Assembly (NCBI GenBank): GCA_021163565.1
Contig: JAGGTT010000289.1
Coordinates: 1 to 5,936, forward strand
DNA length: 5,936 bases
Source of the DNA: Candidatus Tharpella sp.
Lineage (GTDB): Bacteria; Desulfobacterota; Anaeroferrophillalia; Anaeroferrophillales; Tharpellaceae
Reading direction: 5' to 3'
Position numbers and translations under genes: made by a program. Of the stretch, positions 1-5,936 are shown in pieces. Below the pieces are notes generated by a model. That model had not been told where the DNA came from and did not search any database. It worked only from the letters and a program-made list of their open reading frames with translations. Numbering within the stretch: the first letter of the stretch is position 1; every line of letters begins with the position of its first letter.

Positions 1-129
1 GAAGAGGAGGCTCAGCTTTATTTTTTACGGCAGCTTGAGGTTGAACTGATTCAGGGTTATTATTTCAGTCGGCCGATTCCCGCTGATGAATTTCGCCAGC
101 TGTTACAGAGCTGGATACCTTTCGTTTAA
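1..129 (+). CDS. EAL-domain c-di-GMP phosphodiesterase, C-terminal end only
   Basis: This is an open frame from the first base to a TAA stop at 127-129, giving the last 42 residues of a protein that begins outside the window. The segment reads QLYFLRQLEVELIQGYYFSRP followed by IPADEFRQLL. This matches the C-terminal end of EAL domains, where a leucine-rich helix leads into the near-invariant QGYYFS(R/K)P(I/L)P motif and a final helix with E-F-x-x-L-L. EAL domains hydrolyse the second messenger cyclic di-GMP to linear pGpG. The glutamate and metal ligands that decide whether this copy is active lie upstream and cannot be seen, nor can any sensory, GGDEF or membrane domain. The usual GCD-type tripeptide before QGYYF reads VEL here, a mild departure. 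The protein ends about 14 residues after the motif, so nothing follows the EAL domain. Identification as EAL is secure; catalytic activity is unknown. Confidence 0.9.
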   Translation, partial: EEEAQLYFLRQLEVELIQGYYFSRPIPADEFRQLLQSWIPFV

Positions 130-218
130 TATGCTCTCACACTTGTTACTGCCCTGGTACCTACCTTAAATTATTACTCCACTTTCAATTCTTAAATCAT
201 TTACTGAATAGTTTATTG

Positions 219-230
219 TTTTTTCACCGG
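219..230 (+). repeat. 12-bp direct repeat, copy 1 (TTTTTTCACCGG)
   Basis: This is an exact copy of the 12 bases at 391-402. The neighbouring bases differ on both sides: G at 218 against T at 390, and A at 231 against G at 403. The match is therefore exactly 12 bp. The two copies bracket the palindromic element, as a target-site duplication would. However, this copy is separated from the element's outer end by about 10-14 bases, while the second copy directly abuts it. Confidence 0.6.
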
Positions 231-240
231 AAGATATTCT

Positions 241-390
241 ATTAAGGGTGTCTTGAAAAATTAGAATTTTTGTTTGAGTGCAAGGCAAGCGAAGATTTTA
301 ACCGCAGGAATACATTGAGTATTTTGAGGATTAAAATTTGAGCTTAACGCAACAATAGAGCAAAAAGGCAACTTTTCAAGATACCCTAAT
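241..390. repeat. MITE-like palindromic element with terminal inverted repeats
   Basis: The core element spans about 245-387 (143 bp). Its ends are AGGGTGTCTTGAAAA at 245-259 and TTTTCAAGATACCCT at 373-387. These are inverted repeats matching at 14 of 15 positions. The match continues outwards as ATTA against AAT, with one extra base. A second inverted repeat lies inside: ATTTTAACC at 295-303 against GG-A-TTAAAAT at 328-337. At the centre is a small hairpin, AATAC at 309-313 and GTATT at 319-323, around a 5-base loop. The whole element can therefore fold as one long imperfect hairpin. It has no coding capacity. This fits a non-autonomous miniature inverted-repeat element or a dispersed palindromic repeat moved by an enzyme encoded elsewhere. 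I have an uncertain memory of similar repeats in deltaproteobacterial genomes. Copy number cannot be judged from one window. Confidence 0.7.
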
Positions 391-402
391 TTTTTTCACC
401 GG
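391..402 (+). repeat. 12-bp direct repeat, copy 2 (TTTTTTCACCGG)
   Basis: This is the second exact copy of the 12-mer at 219-230. It abuts the right end of the palindromic element. Its last five bases (398-402) form the start of the left arm of the GC-rich stem-loop at 398-427. If the pair is a target-site duplication, the element inserted at the edge of this stem-loop and left the hairpin itself whole. Confidence 0.6.
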
Positions 403-427
403 GCCGAGAGTCAGTTCTCGGCCCGGT
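398..427. terminator. Perfect 12-bp GC-rich stem-loop, terminator-like but without a 3' U-tract
   Basis: ACCGGGCCGAGA at 398-409 pairs without mismatch to TCTCGGCCCGGT at 416-427 around the six-base loop GTCAGT. The stem resembles those of intrinsic terminators. However, the only T-run (391-396) lies on the 5' side when read on the + strand, and CAGGTAATC follows the hairpin. On the - strand an A-run would follow it. Neither strand therefore has the usual 3' U-tract. It may be a hairpin-only or Rho-assisted terminator, an RNA-stabilising structure in the leader of the downstream protease gene (59 bp ahead of its ATG), or part of a repeat. The structure is certain; the terminator role is not. 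Confidence 0.4.
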
Positions 428-485
428 CAGGTAATCATCCCATTTGATTTCATTACATAAACAACTGAAACAGAACTTGAATTAA

Positions 486-1745
486 ATGAATACATACGCA
501 ATTATTATTCTCATTGCTCTTCTCGCTGATTACCTCATCGACCTGGCTGCCGACTACCTTAACCTGAAAAACCAGAAACAAGAACCACCGTCAGAATTTT
601 CCGACCTGGTTAATGAAAAAGAATATCGTAAAAACCGGGATTATCTGCAGACAAACACTGTCTTTTCACAGTGGGAAAGCCTTTTTTCACTGGTTGTAAC
701 CCTGCTCTTCTGGTTTATGGGCGGTTTCAACCTGCTGAACAAGTGGTGCCTTAGACAAACTGATAACGAACTTGTTGCAGGCATTATCTTTATCGGCATT
801 CTCCTCCTGGGCCGAACCATATTGAGTCTCCCCTTCTCGATCTATAGTACTTTCGTTATCGAAGAGCGTTTCAATTTCAACCGTACCACCTGGAAAACTT
901 TTGTTGCTGACTATATCAAGGCAAGCTTTCTCGCACTGCTTCTCGGTGCCCCACTTCTCGCCGGAATACTCTGGTTTTTTCAAACCGCCGGAGACCGGGC
1001 CTGGTTTTTCGCCTGGCTGGTTACCGCCGGATTCACTTTGAGTATCCAGATAATCGCACCAACCTGGATTATGCCGCTATTCAATAAATTTACCCCCCTG
1101 CCTGAAGGTGAGCTTAAAGAAAAGCTGCTCAGCTATGGCGAAAAAGTCAACTTCCCCTTAACCAATGTCTTCGTTGTTGACGGTTCGAAACGTTCCGGCA
1201 AAGGTAACGCTTTTTTCACGGGTTTCGGCAAGCACCGCCGCGTGGCTCTTTTTGACACATTGATTGAACAGCACTCGGCAGAGGAACTTCTCGTCGTTCT
1301 CGCCCATGAAATCGGACACTACAAGAAGAAGCATATTCTTAAAATGACGATTATTTCAATCATCCATCAGGGAGTCATTTTCTTCTTGATGGGTTGGTTT
1401 ATCAAACAGTCGGCTCTCTATGAGGCATTTTTTATGGAAAATGTCTCAATCGCTGCCGGACTGATTTTTTTCAGCCTGCTTTTTACTCCAGTCGAAATGA
1501 TCTTAAATCCACTATTGCAGTCACTCTCCAGACGACATGAATTTCAGGCTGATAATTTTGCCGCTATGACCACCTGTAAACCGGAAACTATGGTCACAGC
1601 TTTGAAAAAACTGGCTCACGATAACCTTGCAAATCTGACCCCCCATCCACTCTACGTCTTTCTCCACGATGGTCATCCACCACTGCTCGCAAGAATCAAA
1701 TCTTTGCGAAATATATGTTCTCACGATGGGTCGGATACGGTATGA
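486..1745 (+). CDS. M48-family (Ste24/CAAX-protease type) membrane zinc metallopeptidase
   Basis: This 419-residue integral membrane endopeptidase belongs to the M48 family, related to eukaryotic Ste24 and bacterial HtpX. It probably cleaves peptides at or in the inner membrane. Bacterial substrates are poorly known, and prenylated CAAX proteins are not expected. The zinc motif HEIGH is at residues 274-278 (two His ligands and catalytic Glu275). The third ligand is Glu352 in RRHEFQAD, with the family's Asp at 356. DGSKRSGKGNAFFTGF (232-247) and the late HPPLLARI (397-404) are Ste24 hallmarks. Hydrophobic segments lie near residues 3-20, 64-88, 97-118, 145-166, 171-197, 284-306 and 319-341, consistent with the N-terminal M48 membrane domain followed by the protease domain. 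Length is close to the usual 410-430 residues, and all catalytic residues are present. The ATG directly follows an in-frame TAA at 483-485, so no upstream start in this frame is possible. No clear Shine-Dalgarno sequence precedes it, so translation may be weak. The following gene is 302 bp away and probably separately transcribed. Confidence 0.95.
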   Translation: MNTYAIIILIALLADYLIDLAADYLNLKNQKQEPPSEFSDLVNEKEYRKNRDYLQTNTVFSQWESLFSLVVTLLFWFMGGFNLLNKWCLRQTDNELVAGIIFIGILLLGRTILSLPFSIYSTFVIEERFNFNRTTWKTFVADYIKASFLALLLGAPLLAGILWFFQTAGDRAWFFAWLVTAGFTLSIQIIAPTWIMPLFNKFTPLPEGELKEKLLSYGEKVNFPLTNVFVVDGSKRSGKGNAFFTGFGKHRRVALFDTLIEQHSAEELLVVLAHEIGHYKKKHILKMTIISIIHQGVIFFLMGWFIKQSALYEAFFMENVSIAAGLIFFSLLFTPVEMILNPLLQSLSRRHEFQADNFAAMTTCKPETMVTALKKLAHDNLANLTPHPLYVFLHDGHPPLLARIKSLRNICSHDGSDTV

Positions 1746-1941
1746 ATTCACCGGTCTTTCCGAACCATGCTTAAACTTGTTAATAACTTTCGATATTTAG
1801 CGTCTAATCACCCACTTTTAGTAAGAACAATTAATCTCAAATAATCTGAAACCTTTTTTTATCGAAAAAATAACTCTTTACTTTCAGCATGTTACATAAT
1901 CGATATCTTCTAACTATTAAGAATCTATAAAGATTTTATGA

Positions 1942-1975
1942 TTATCCACAACTCCTGTGAATAACATGTTGACAA
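1942..1975. promoter_or_regulatory. DnaA-box cluster (two consensus boxes plus one degenerate)
   Basis: TTATCCACA at 1942-1950 is a perfect DnaA box on the + strand. TGTGAATAA at 1956-1964 reads TTATTCACA on the - strand, also a perfect match to TTATNCACA. The two face each other across 5 bp and form a 23-bp dyad. TGTTGACAA at 1967-1975 is a third, poorer box on the - strand (TTGTCAACA, two mismatches), placed exactly 11 bp, about one helical turn, after the second. This tight, helically phased layout next to AT-rich DNA is typical of DnaA binding regions in replication origins. It also occurs at DnaA-regulated promoters. No dnaA, dnaN, gidA or other classical origin neighbour is visible. The boxes are certain as sequence; the role as origin or operator is open. 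Confidence 0.55.
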
Positions 1976-2004
1976 CTCCCTTAAAAACCCGAAAAACTTA
2001 ATAA
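1969..2004 (+). promoter_or_regulatory. Possible sigma-70 promoter for the DUF3857 gene pair
   Basis: TTGACA at 1969-1974 is a perfect -35 hexamer. It overlaps the third, degenerate DnaA box. No good -10 hexamer sits at 16-18 bp spacing. The nearest candidates, CTTAAT (1997-2002) and TAATAA (1999-2004), give spacers of 22-24 bp, which is too long for a standard promoter. If a promoter is here, DnaA bound to the adjacent boxes would be expected to affect it. The call rests mainly on the -35 match and the position 73 bp before the start codon. Confidence 0.25.
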
Positions 2005-2047
2005 TAAAAGGGCCCTGGGAATACTTGATAAAGGTACCGGAGAATTT

Positions 2048-4057
2048 ATGTTAAAGAAAATTCAAATACAAAAAATACGACCCGCCGGACGGCTTAAGTT
2101 TCAAACTCTATGCCTTCTTTCAGCCATCCTGACAATGCTCATTTATCTGCTGCCGACTGCCAGCTCAGCCGGCACCGGCCCATACAGTTTCCTGGAGCAG
2201 ATAAACCGCCAAAATTACCCTTTTGCACACTCGGTTCTGGCCCAAGAGATTGAACACATTGAATACCATGGAAACGGTACACAGGAGAGTCTCGATGATG
2301 TTTACATCACGGTACTTGATGAAGAGGGCAGACAAAACCATAAAGTTTTAAGTTTCAGTGTCAATAAGGCTTACGGAGGACTAGAAATCGAGCTCTGTGA
2401 AATTATACGGGCCGAAAAGTCAACTCAGATCAATATCGCGGCCCAGAGCCATGAAGAGGCCGCCGCCAGCAACAGTCGCAGCAATATCTACAATCCTCTG
2501 CAAAAAGATGTAAAACTATTCCTGCCGGGCCTGGAGATTGGTGACACTATCCACTACCGCCTTAACCGACGGCGATTTAAGCCGATAATGGAAAACCAGA
2601 TATATGGTTCAATCCTGGGACAATACGATATTCCAGTTCGGTCCTATCTCTTTACGATAACCACACCATCTACAACCCAGATTAACTGGTTGATTAAAGA
2701 TAAGGTTAAAGACGCGGTCACCTTCCGTGAGACCCGGCTCCCGGGAAATCCAGCAAAAGTTATCAGATCATGGCATTTTAAACAGGTGCCGCAGATCACA
2801 CCGGAACCGAGTATGCCCTCATTTCGCCGGGTCGCGATGCGACTACTCTACTCAACCATGTCGAACTGGCAGACGGTTGCTTCCTGGTATGATAATCTGG
2901 TAGCGAAAAAACTTGCTCCGGGAGATGAATTAAAAAAGAAGGTAGATGAGCTTATTGCCGGTAAATCTGATCAGAATCAGAAGCTGGCGGCCCTGTTTTA
3001 TTATGTCGCGCAGAAAATTCGCTACCTGGGCGTCAGCGGCGAGAGTGAACGTCCAGGATTTGAACCGCACGATGTTAATTTAACCTTAAGCCGCCGGCAC
3101 GGAGTCTGCCGCGACAAAGCTGCGCTCTTAGTATCAATGCTGCAGTATGCGGGTTTCAATGCGAAGGCCGTGTTGATTCGGGTCGGTGATAAACTTGATT
3201 CAGAGATTCCACTGCCTTACTTTAATCATGCTATTGTTGCCATATTAGATAATAATGACAACGTCATCAACTTCCTTGACCCGACCTCGGAAACCAGCCG
3301 CCAGTTTCTGCCCGATTATGAACGCGAATGCTCCTACCTGGTAGCGGACAAACAAAAGAGTGATCTTGGTCTTACCCCGCCGCTGCCGCCGGAGAAGAAC
3401 AACTTCAAGTTAGATATTGTTGACCGGCTTGCTGAAGATGGCAACCTGAGCGGCAGCATTACGGTTGAATGCACAGGCTTCAACGATACCCTGATGCGCT
3501 CGATTATGATGAACCAGAGTAAAAAAGAACAGAAACTGCTTCTTAAAAGATTTTTCTTACGTCAGTACAGTGGCCTTGAACTTGAAAATATAAAATGGTC
3601 CGACCCGTCTGACCGCAACAAAAATTTCAGCTTTTCCGGCGATTTCTCGATTGCTGCCGCTGCCGTATCGACCAAGCCCAAGTCTACAATATATATCCAG
3701 CCCCTGATCTTTATGGCAAATTCAAGTATACTTGAACGCTGGATTATTAATTTGGCCGACATGACTACACGCCACTACCCGATAAAACTGGGCTATACTT
3801 TTACGACTGTCGCGAGTGAACATTTAACCTTTGCCCGCCCCCCGAAGAAAGTTTTTCTGCCGGATAATTATAATCTTGAAAATGAAATTTTTTCGGCAAC
3901 CCTGAACTGCCGCCAGACGACCTCGGAACAACTGCTGATTAAGCGGCGTTTCTCACTGCAGAAAACCGAGGTTGATGCTCACCTCTATAACAAATTGACC
4001 AAATTACAGAATTACAAACAGAGTCTGTCACTGACACCGATAGTTATCGAGTGGTAA
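2048..4057 (+). CDS. Exported DUF3857 / transglutaminase-like protein with intact catalytic triad
   Basis: This complete 669-residue protein has a basic N-terminus, a hydrophobic stretch at about residues 20-36 and a likely signal peptidase I site after Ala41 (SSA|G). It should be periplasmic or surface-exposed. Residues about 60-260 resemble DUF3857, including the LFLPGLEIGDTIHYRL turn (157-171). A transglutaminase-like core follows at about 305-420. Its papain-like triad is Cys354 in GVCRDKAALL, His394 in FNHAIVAI and Asp411 in FLDPTSE. The remaining 240 residues look beta-rich and have no motif I can name. Bacterial members with this fold act as cysteine proteases, amidases or crosslinkers. 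The substrate here is unknown. The ATG is preceded by GGAGA at 2039-2043 with a 4-base spacer, which supports this start. A second DUF3857 gene follows after 56 bp on the same strand, suggesting co-transcription. Control by the upstream DnaA boxes is possible but unproven. Confidence 0.9.
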   Translation: MLKKIQIQKIRPAGRLKFQTLCLLSAILTMLIYLLPTASSAGTGPYSFLEQINRQNYPFAHSVLAQEIEHIEYHGNGTQESLDDVYITVLDEEGRQNHKVLSFSVNKAYGGLEIELCEIIRAEKSTQINIAAQSHEEAAASNSRSNIYNPLQKDVKLFLPGLEIGDTIHYRLNRRRFKPIMENQIYGSILGQYDIPVRSYLFTITTPSTTQINWLIKDKVKDAVTFRETRLPGNPAKVIRSWHFKQVPQITPEPSMPSFRRVAMRLLYSTMSNWQTVASWYDNLVAKKLAPGDELKKKVDELIAGKSDQNQKLAALFYYVAQKIRYLGVSGESERPGFEPHDVNLTLSRRHGVCRDKAALLVSMLQYAGFNAKAVLIRVGDKLDSEIPLPYFNHAIVAILDNNDNVINFLDPTSETSRQFLPDYERECSYLVADKQKSDLGLTPPLPPEKNNFKLDIVDRLAEDGNLSGSITVECTGFNDTLMRSIMMNQSKKEQKLLLKRFFLRQYSGLELENIKWSDPSDRNKNFSFSGDFSIAAAAVSTKPKSTIYIQPLIFMANSSILERWIINLADMTTRHYPIKLGYTFTTVASEHLTFARPPKKVFLPDNYNLENEIFSATLNCRQTTSEQLLIKRRFSLQKTEVDAHLYNKLTKLQNYKQSLSLTPIVIEW

Positions 4058-4113
4058 AAGACAGATTTAGACTTTGCATTGGAATCAATATAATAAATTA
4101 CAGGATAATAAAA

Positions 4114-5936
4114 ATGTTTACTGAAAGAAATTTCCTTTCTAAATTAAACCTCTTCCTGATTGGCTGCTTGTTTTTATCAACCCTTTCCGGCAGTACCACA
4201 GCGGCAAATGCCCAAACTGAGACACTTCAACTTAACGCGGATGCCGTCAATCTCAGGGTTGAAAAACATTATACTCTTACCAGCGATGGTGCTTACAAGT
4301 TGCATCTCTATATTAAACGTCAGATTCTGACCTACAAAGGTAAAAAAGAGTATGCTGATTTCAAATTCACCTATAACCGCACCCGGCAACAGGTAAAATT
4401 GCTTAAAGCGCAGACTACGACCGAGAAGGGTGCAGTGCTCACGGTTAAGCCAGAAGAGATACATGATATCCCCGCCTCCTGGAACAGCGAGGCCTCACTC
4501 TACTCCCAAACCCGGCAGATGGTCGTCAGCCTGCCTGCAGTTGAGCCCGGCAGTATCATTGAGGTAGAAATTGAGATTACCTGCAAAAACGGTTTTTGGT
4601 GTAAAGAGTATTTTCGCCTGAACAACCCGATATTATATAAAGAAGTGATAATTGATACACCGGCATCATTAAAACTTCACTATCGGGCGCCGCAGAATGT
4701 AAAACTTGATTTTCAGCAGAAGATACTCGACAACGGTGATAACCGTTATCAGTGGCAGGGGAAAAATATCCCGGCATTAACTCCGGAAAAAGGCGCTTCA
4801 TCTCATCTTGAACAGGGTTTCTGCCTGCTGGCATCAAATTTCTCCAGCTGGCGCCAGGTGGCCGATTTTTTCAATAAATCATTCACCACGGCACTGCAAA
4901 CCGAAAAAAACAAACCTACCAAGACCATGATAGACAGTTCCACTACGACCCCGACAAGTCATCGGCTATATCGAAAAATTCGCGCGTTAACCACCTATGC
5001 CATCTCTTTTCAGGAAACTGATTTCAAAGTCCAGCCGTCATCTGAGACAAAAAAACTGGGCTACGGAACAGATTGCGATCTGGCTCTCTTTTTTATGCAG
5101 CAGCTGAAGCTCTACCAGCAGCCGGCTGACATCATAATGGTTGACTCACAAAACCTGATACTTGAAAAATTCACCGATTTCCCCTACCCAGGCTGGTGGG
5201 ATACGGCCATGGTGCAAAGCGGCGCCGATTTTTTTCTCTTTTCGAGTGCGAAAGCGGCACCCGGAATTACCGGTTTTGAGAAAAGTATCGGGCTCAACCT
5301 CAGCACCGGGAAACTCACGACCATTAAAGACCGTAAGGCCAATCAAACAAACACCAGACTAAACCTCGACTTAAGCAATTTCCCCGCTTGCCGAGGGCAG
5401 CTTGAATTGACGCTTAACGGCGCGGCCGCCACCGACTGGCGCAGCCAGTGGCGTGATCTTTCGCAGCCTGAAATAGAAATTGCCAGCTCCCAATTCCTGC
5501 ACCAGATAGATCCTGAAGCTGAATTTACCGGTAAACTCTTGGTTACAGGTCTTAAGGATGATCGTAGAGAACTCACTTTTCAGTGTCAGTTCAAACAGAG
5601 TAACGCCTGTACCAAGTTTAGGAGCATAAACACAAAACATCTATATCTTCTGTCGTTTAAAGCCCCGGATCTACCCTACCCCCTGGTCAGCCTCTTAAAA
5701 GAGCGGCAGCAACCGATAACCATTGCATCCGATGAGTTTATAAATGACGAAGTAACCATCAAGTTACCGGAACACGCACAAGTTATTTCACATCCTCAGG
5801 CAACCTCTGGCAAACTCCCGCAATTTTCATGGCAGATCACTTGTACAGCAGACCCTGAAACTAACACCCTTATCTACAAACGAAAAATAAAATTCAACCG
5901 GGGAATCATCCCGGCCCGGAATCCGGAATATGAAGA
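4114..5936 (+). CDS. Exported DUF3857 protein with degenerate transglutaminase domain, 3' end beyond window
   Basis: The frame opens with ATG at 4114 and stays open to the window edge, giving 607 residues so far. AGGA at 4102-4105, 8 bases upstream, supports the start. A signal peptide is likely: hydrophobic residues 11-24 and an ANA|Q cleavage site after Ala33. An LIGC lipobox-like sequence at 15-18 is a weaker alternative. Residues about 45-200 resemble DUF3857, with the LPAVEPGSIIEVEI turn (140-153) matching that of the upstream protein. Residues about 280-385 align with its transglutaminase core. Cys321 (GTDCDLALFF) is kept. The histidine position reads DTAMV (Thr364), the aspartate position reads FLFSSA (Ser377), and no histidine occurs between Cys321 and His463. 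It therefore probably lacks transglutaminase or protease activity and may act as a binding or scaffold partner. Lying 56 bp after its intact paralogue, it is likely in the same operon. Its true length and function are unknown. Confidence 0.85.
   Translation, partial: MFTERNFLSKLNLFLIGCLFLSTLSGSTTAANAQTETLQLNADAVNLRVEKHYTLTSDGAYKLHLYIKRQILTYKGKKEYADFKFTYNRTRQQVKLLKAQTTTEKGAVLTVKPEEIHDIPASWNSEASLYSQTRQMVVSLPAVEPGSIIEVEIEITCKNGFWCKEYFRLNNPILYKEVIIDTPASLKLHYRAPQNVKLDFQQKILDNGDNRYQWQGKNIPALTPEKGASSHLEQGFCLLASNFSSWRQVADFFNKSFTTALQTEKNKPTKTMIDSSTTTPTSHRLYRKIRALTTYAISFQETDFKVQPSSETKKLGYGTDCDLALFFMQQLKLYQQPADIIMVDSQNLILEKFTDFPYPGWWDTAMVQSGADFFLFSSAKAAPGITGFEKSIGLNLSTGKLTTIKDRKANQTNTRLNLDLSNFPACRGQLELTLNGAAATDWRSQWRDLSQPEIEIASSQFLHQIDPEAEFTGKLLVTGLKDDRRELTFQCQFKQSNACTKFRSINTKHLYLLSFKAPDLPYPLVSLLKERQQPITIASDEFINDEVTIKLPEHAQVISHPQATSGKLPQFSWQITCTADPETNTLIYKRKIKFNRGIIPARNPEYE

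Larger units (their letters stand above)
130..485. other. Non-coding intergenic region with palindromic repeats
   Basis: This 356-bp stretch between the EAL gene and the Ste24 protease gene has no plausible reading frame. Bases 130-218 are AT-rich and show nothing recognisable. Bases 219-427 are a nest of repeats described separately: a 12-bp direct repeat, a MITE-like palindrome and a strong GC stem-loop. Bases 428-485 are the leader of the protease gene. I see no convincing sigma-70 promoter there, although one must exist here or within the repeats unless the gene is read from upstream. Confidence 0.7.
1746..2047. other. AT-rich intergenic region, origin-like features at its right end
   Basis: This 302-bp gap has no plausible gene. 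Bases 1746-1850 show nothing clear beyond AT richness. A run of seven T at 1854-1860 followed by ATCG and six A (1865-1870) is a weak A-T palindrome. It has no GC stem, so I do not call it a terminator. About 1855-1941 is strongly AT-rich and could unwind easily. It leads directly into the DnaA-box cluster at 1942-1975. The remainder carries a possible promoter and the ribosome binding site of the next gene. Confidence 0.7.

Noticed and set aside
130..485. CRISPR array or structured small RNA gene in the repeat-rich gap
   Set aside because: There are only two copies of one 12-mer and one palindrome, with no regularly spaced direct repeats and no recognisable RNA family.
687..983. Reverse-strand open frame opposite the Ste24 gene, 98 codons
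   Set aside because: It lies entirely within a strongly supported protease gene, has no family resemblance, and its composition follows from the complementary coding strand.
1854..1870. T7-ATCG-A6 palindrome as a terminator for the protease gene
   Set aside because: The stem is purely A-T, there is no GC-rich hairpin before the T-run, and it lies more than 100 bp after the stop codon.
1942..1964. CRP-type operator reading of the TTATCCACA / TGTGAATAA dyad
   Set aside because: A CRP site has TGTGA on the left and TCACA on the right. Here the order is reversed, CACA then TGTG, which fits paired DnaA boxes instead.
4114..4212. Lipoprotein signal (LIGC at residues 15-18) for the second DUF3857 protein
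   Set aside because: The hydrophobic stretch before the cysteine is very short and continues well past it to a good ANA|Q signal peptidase I site. It is kept only as a minor alternative.
4177..5640. Several reverse-strand open frames (66-95 codons) and one + strand frame at 5162-5362 inside the second DUF3857 gene
   Set aside because: The 607-codon + strand frame from 4114 runs through all of them with a good ribosome binding site, signal peptide and domain match. The shorter frames are shadows.

Overview
The window comes from a Gram-negative bacterium of moderate GC content with AT-rich intergenic regions. This follows from two consecutive exported transglutaminase-fold proteins and a c-di-GMP phosphodiesterase tail. 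A deltaproteobacterial (Desulfobacterota/Desulfuromonadota-like) source is my best guess from the gene mix and the style of the intergenic palindromic repeat, but this is weak inference. All supported genes lie on the + strand.

Layout. Bases 1-129 are the last 42 codons of an EAL-domain protein. Bases 130-485 are non-coding. They hold a 143-bp palindromic, MITE-like element (about 245-387) framed by an exact 12-bp direct repeat (219-230 and 391-402). A perfect 12-bp GC-rich stem-loop (398-427) follows directly. Bases 486-1745 encode a complete M48-family, Ste24-type membrane zinc metalloprotease. Bases 1746-2047 are AT-rich non-coding DNA. They end in two consensus DnaA boxes facing each other, plus a third degenerate box one helical turn further on. 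That arrangement resembles a replication origin or a DnaA-controlled promoter.

Bases 2048-4057 encode an exported DUF3857/transglutaminase-like protein with an intact Cys-His-Asp triad. After a 56-bp gap, a second exported DUF3857 protein starts at 4114 and runs off the end of the window, with 607 codons visible. It keeps the transglutaminase fold and the cysteine position, but has lost the catalytic histidine and aspartate. The two look like an operon of paralogues, one probably active and one probably a pseudoenzyme.

The Ste24 protease and the DUF3857 pair would all act in or beyond the inner membrane. Nothing in the sequence ties them into one pathway, and about 300 bp separate them. The points most worth a second look are the DnaA-box cluster, the active/degenerate transglutaminase pair, and the palindromic element with its flanking direct repeat.
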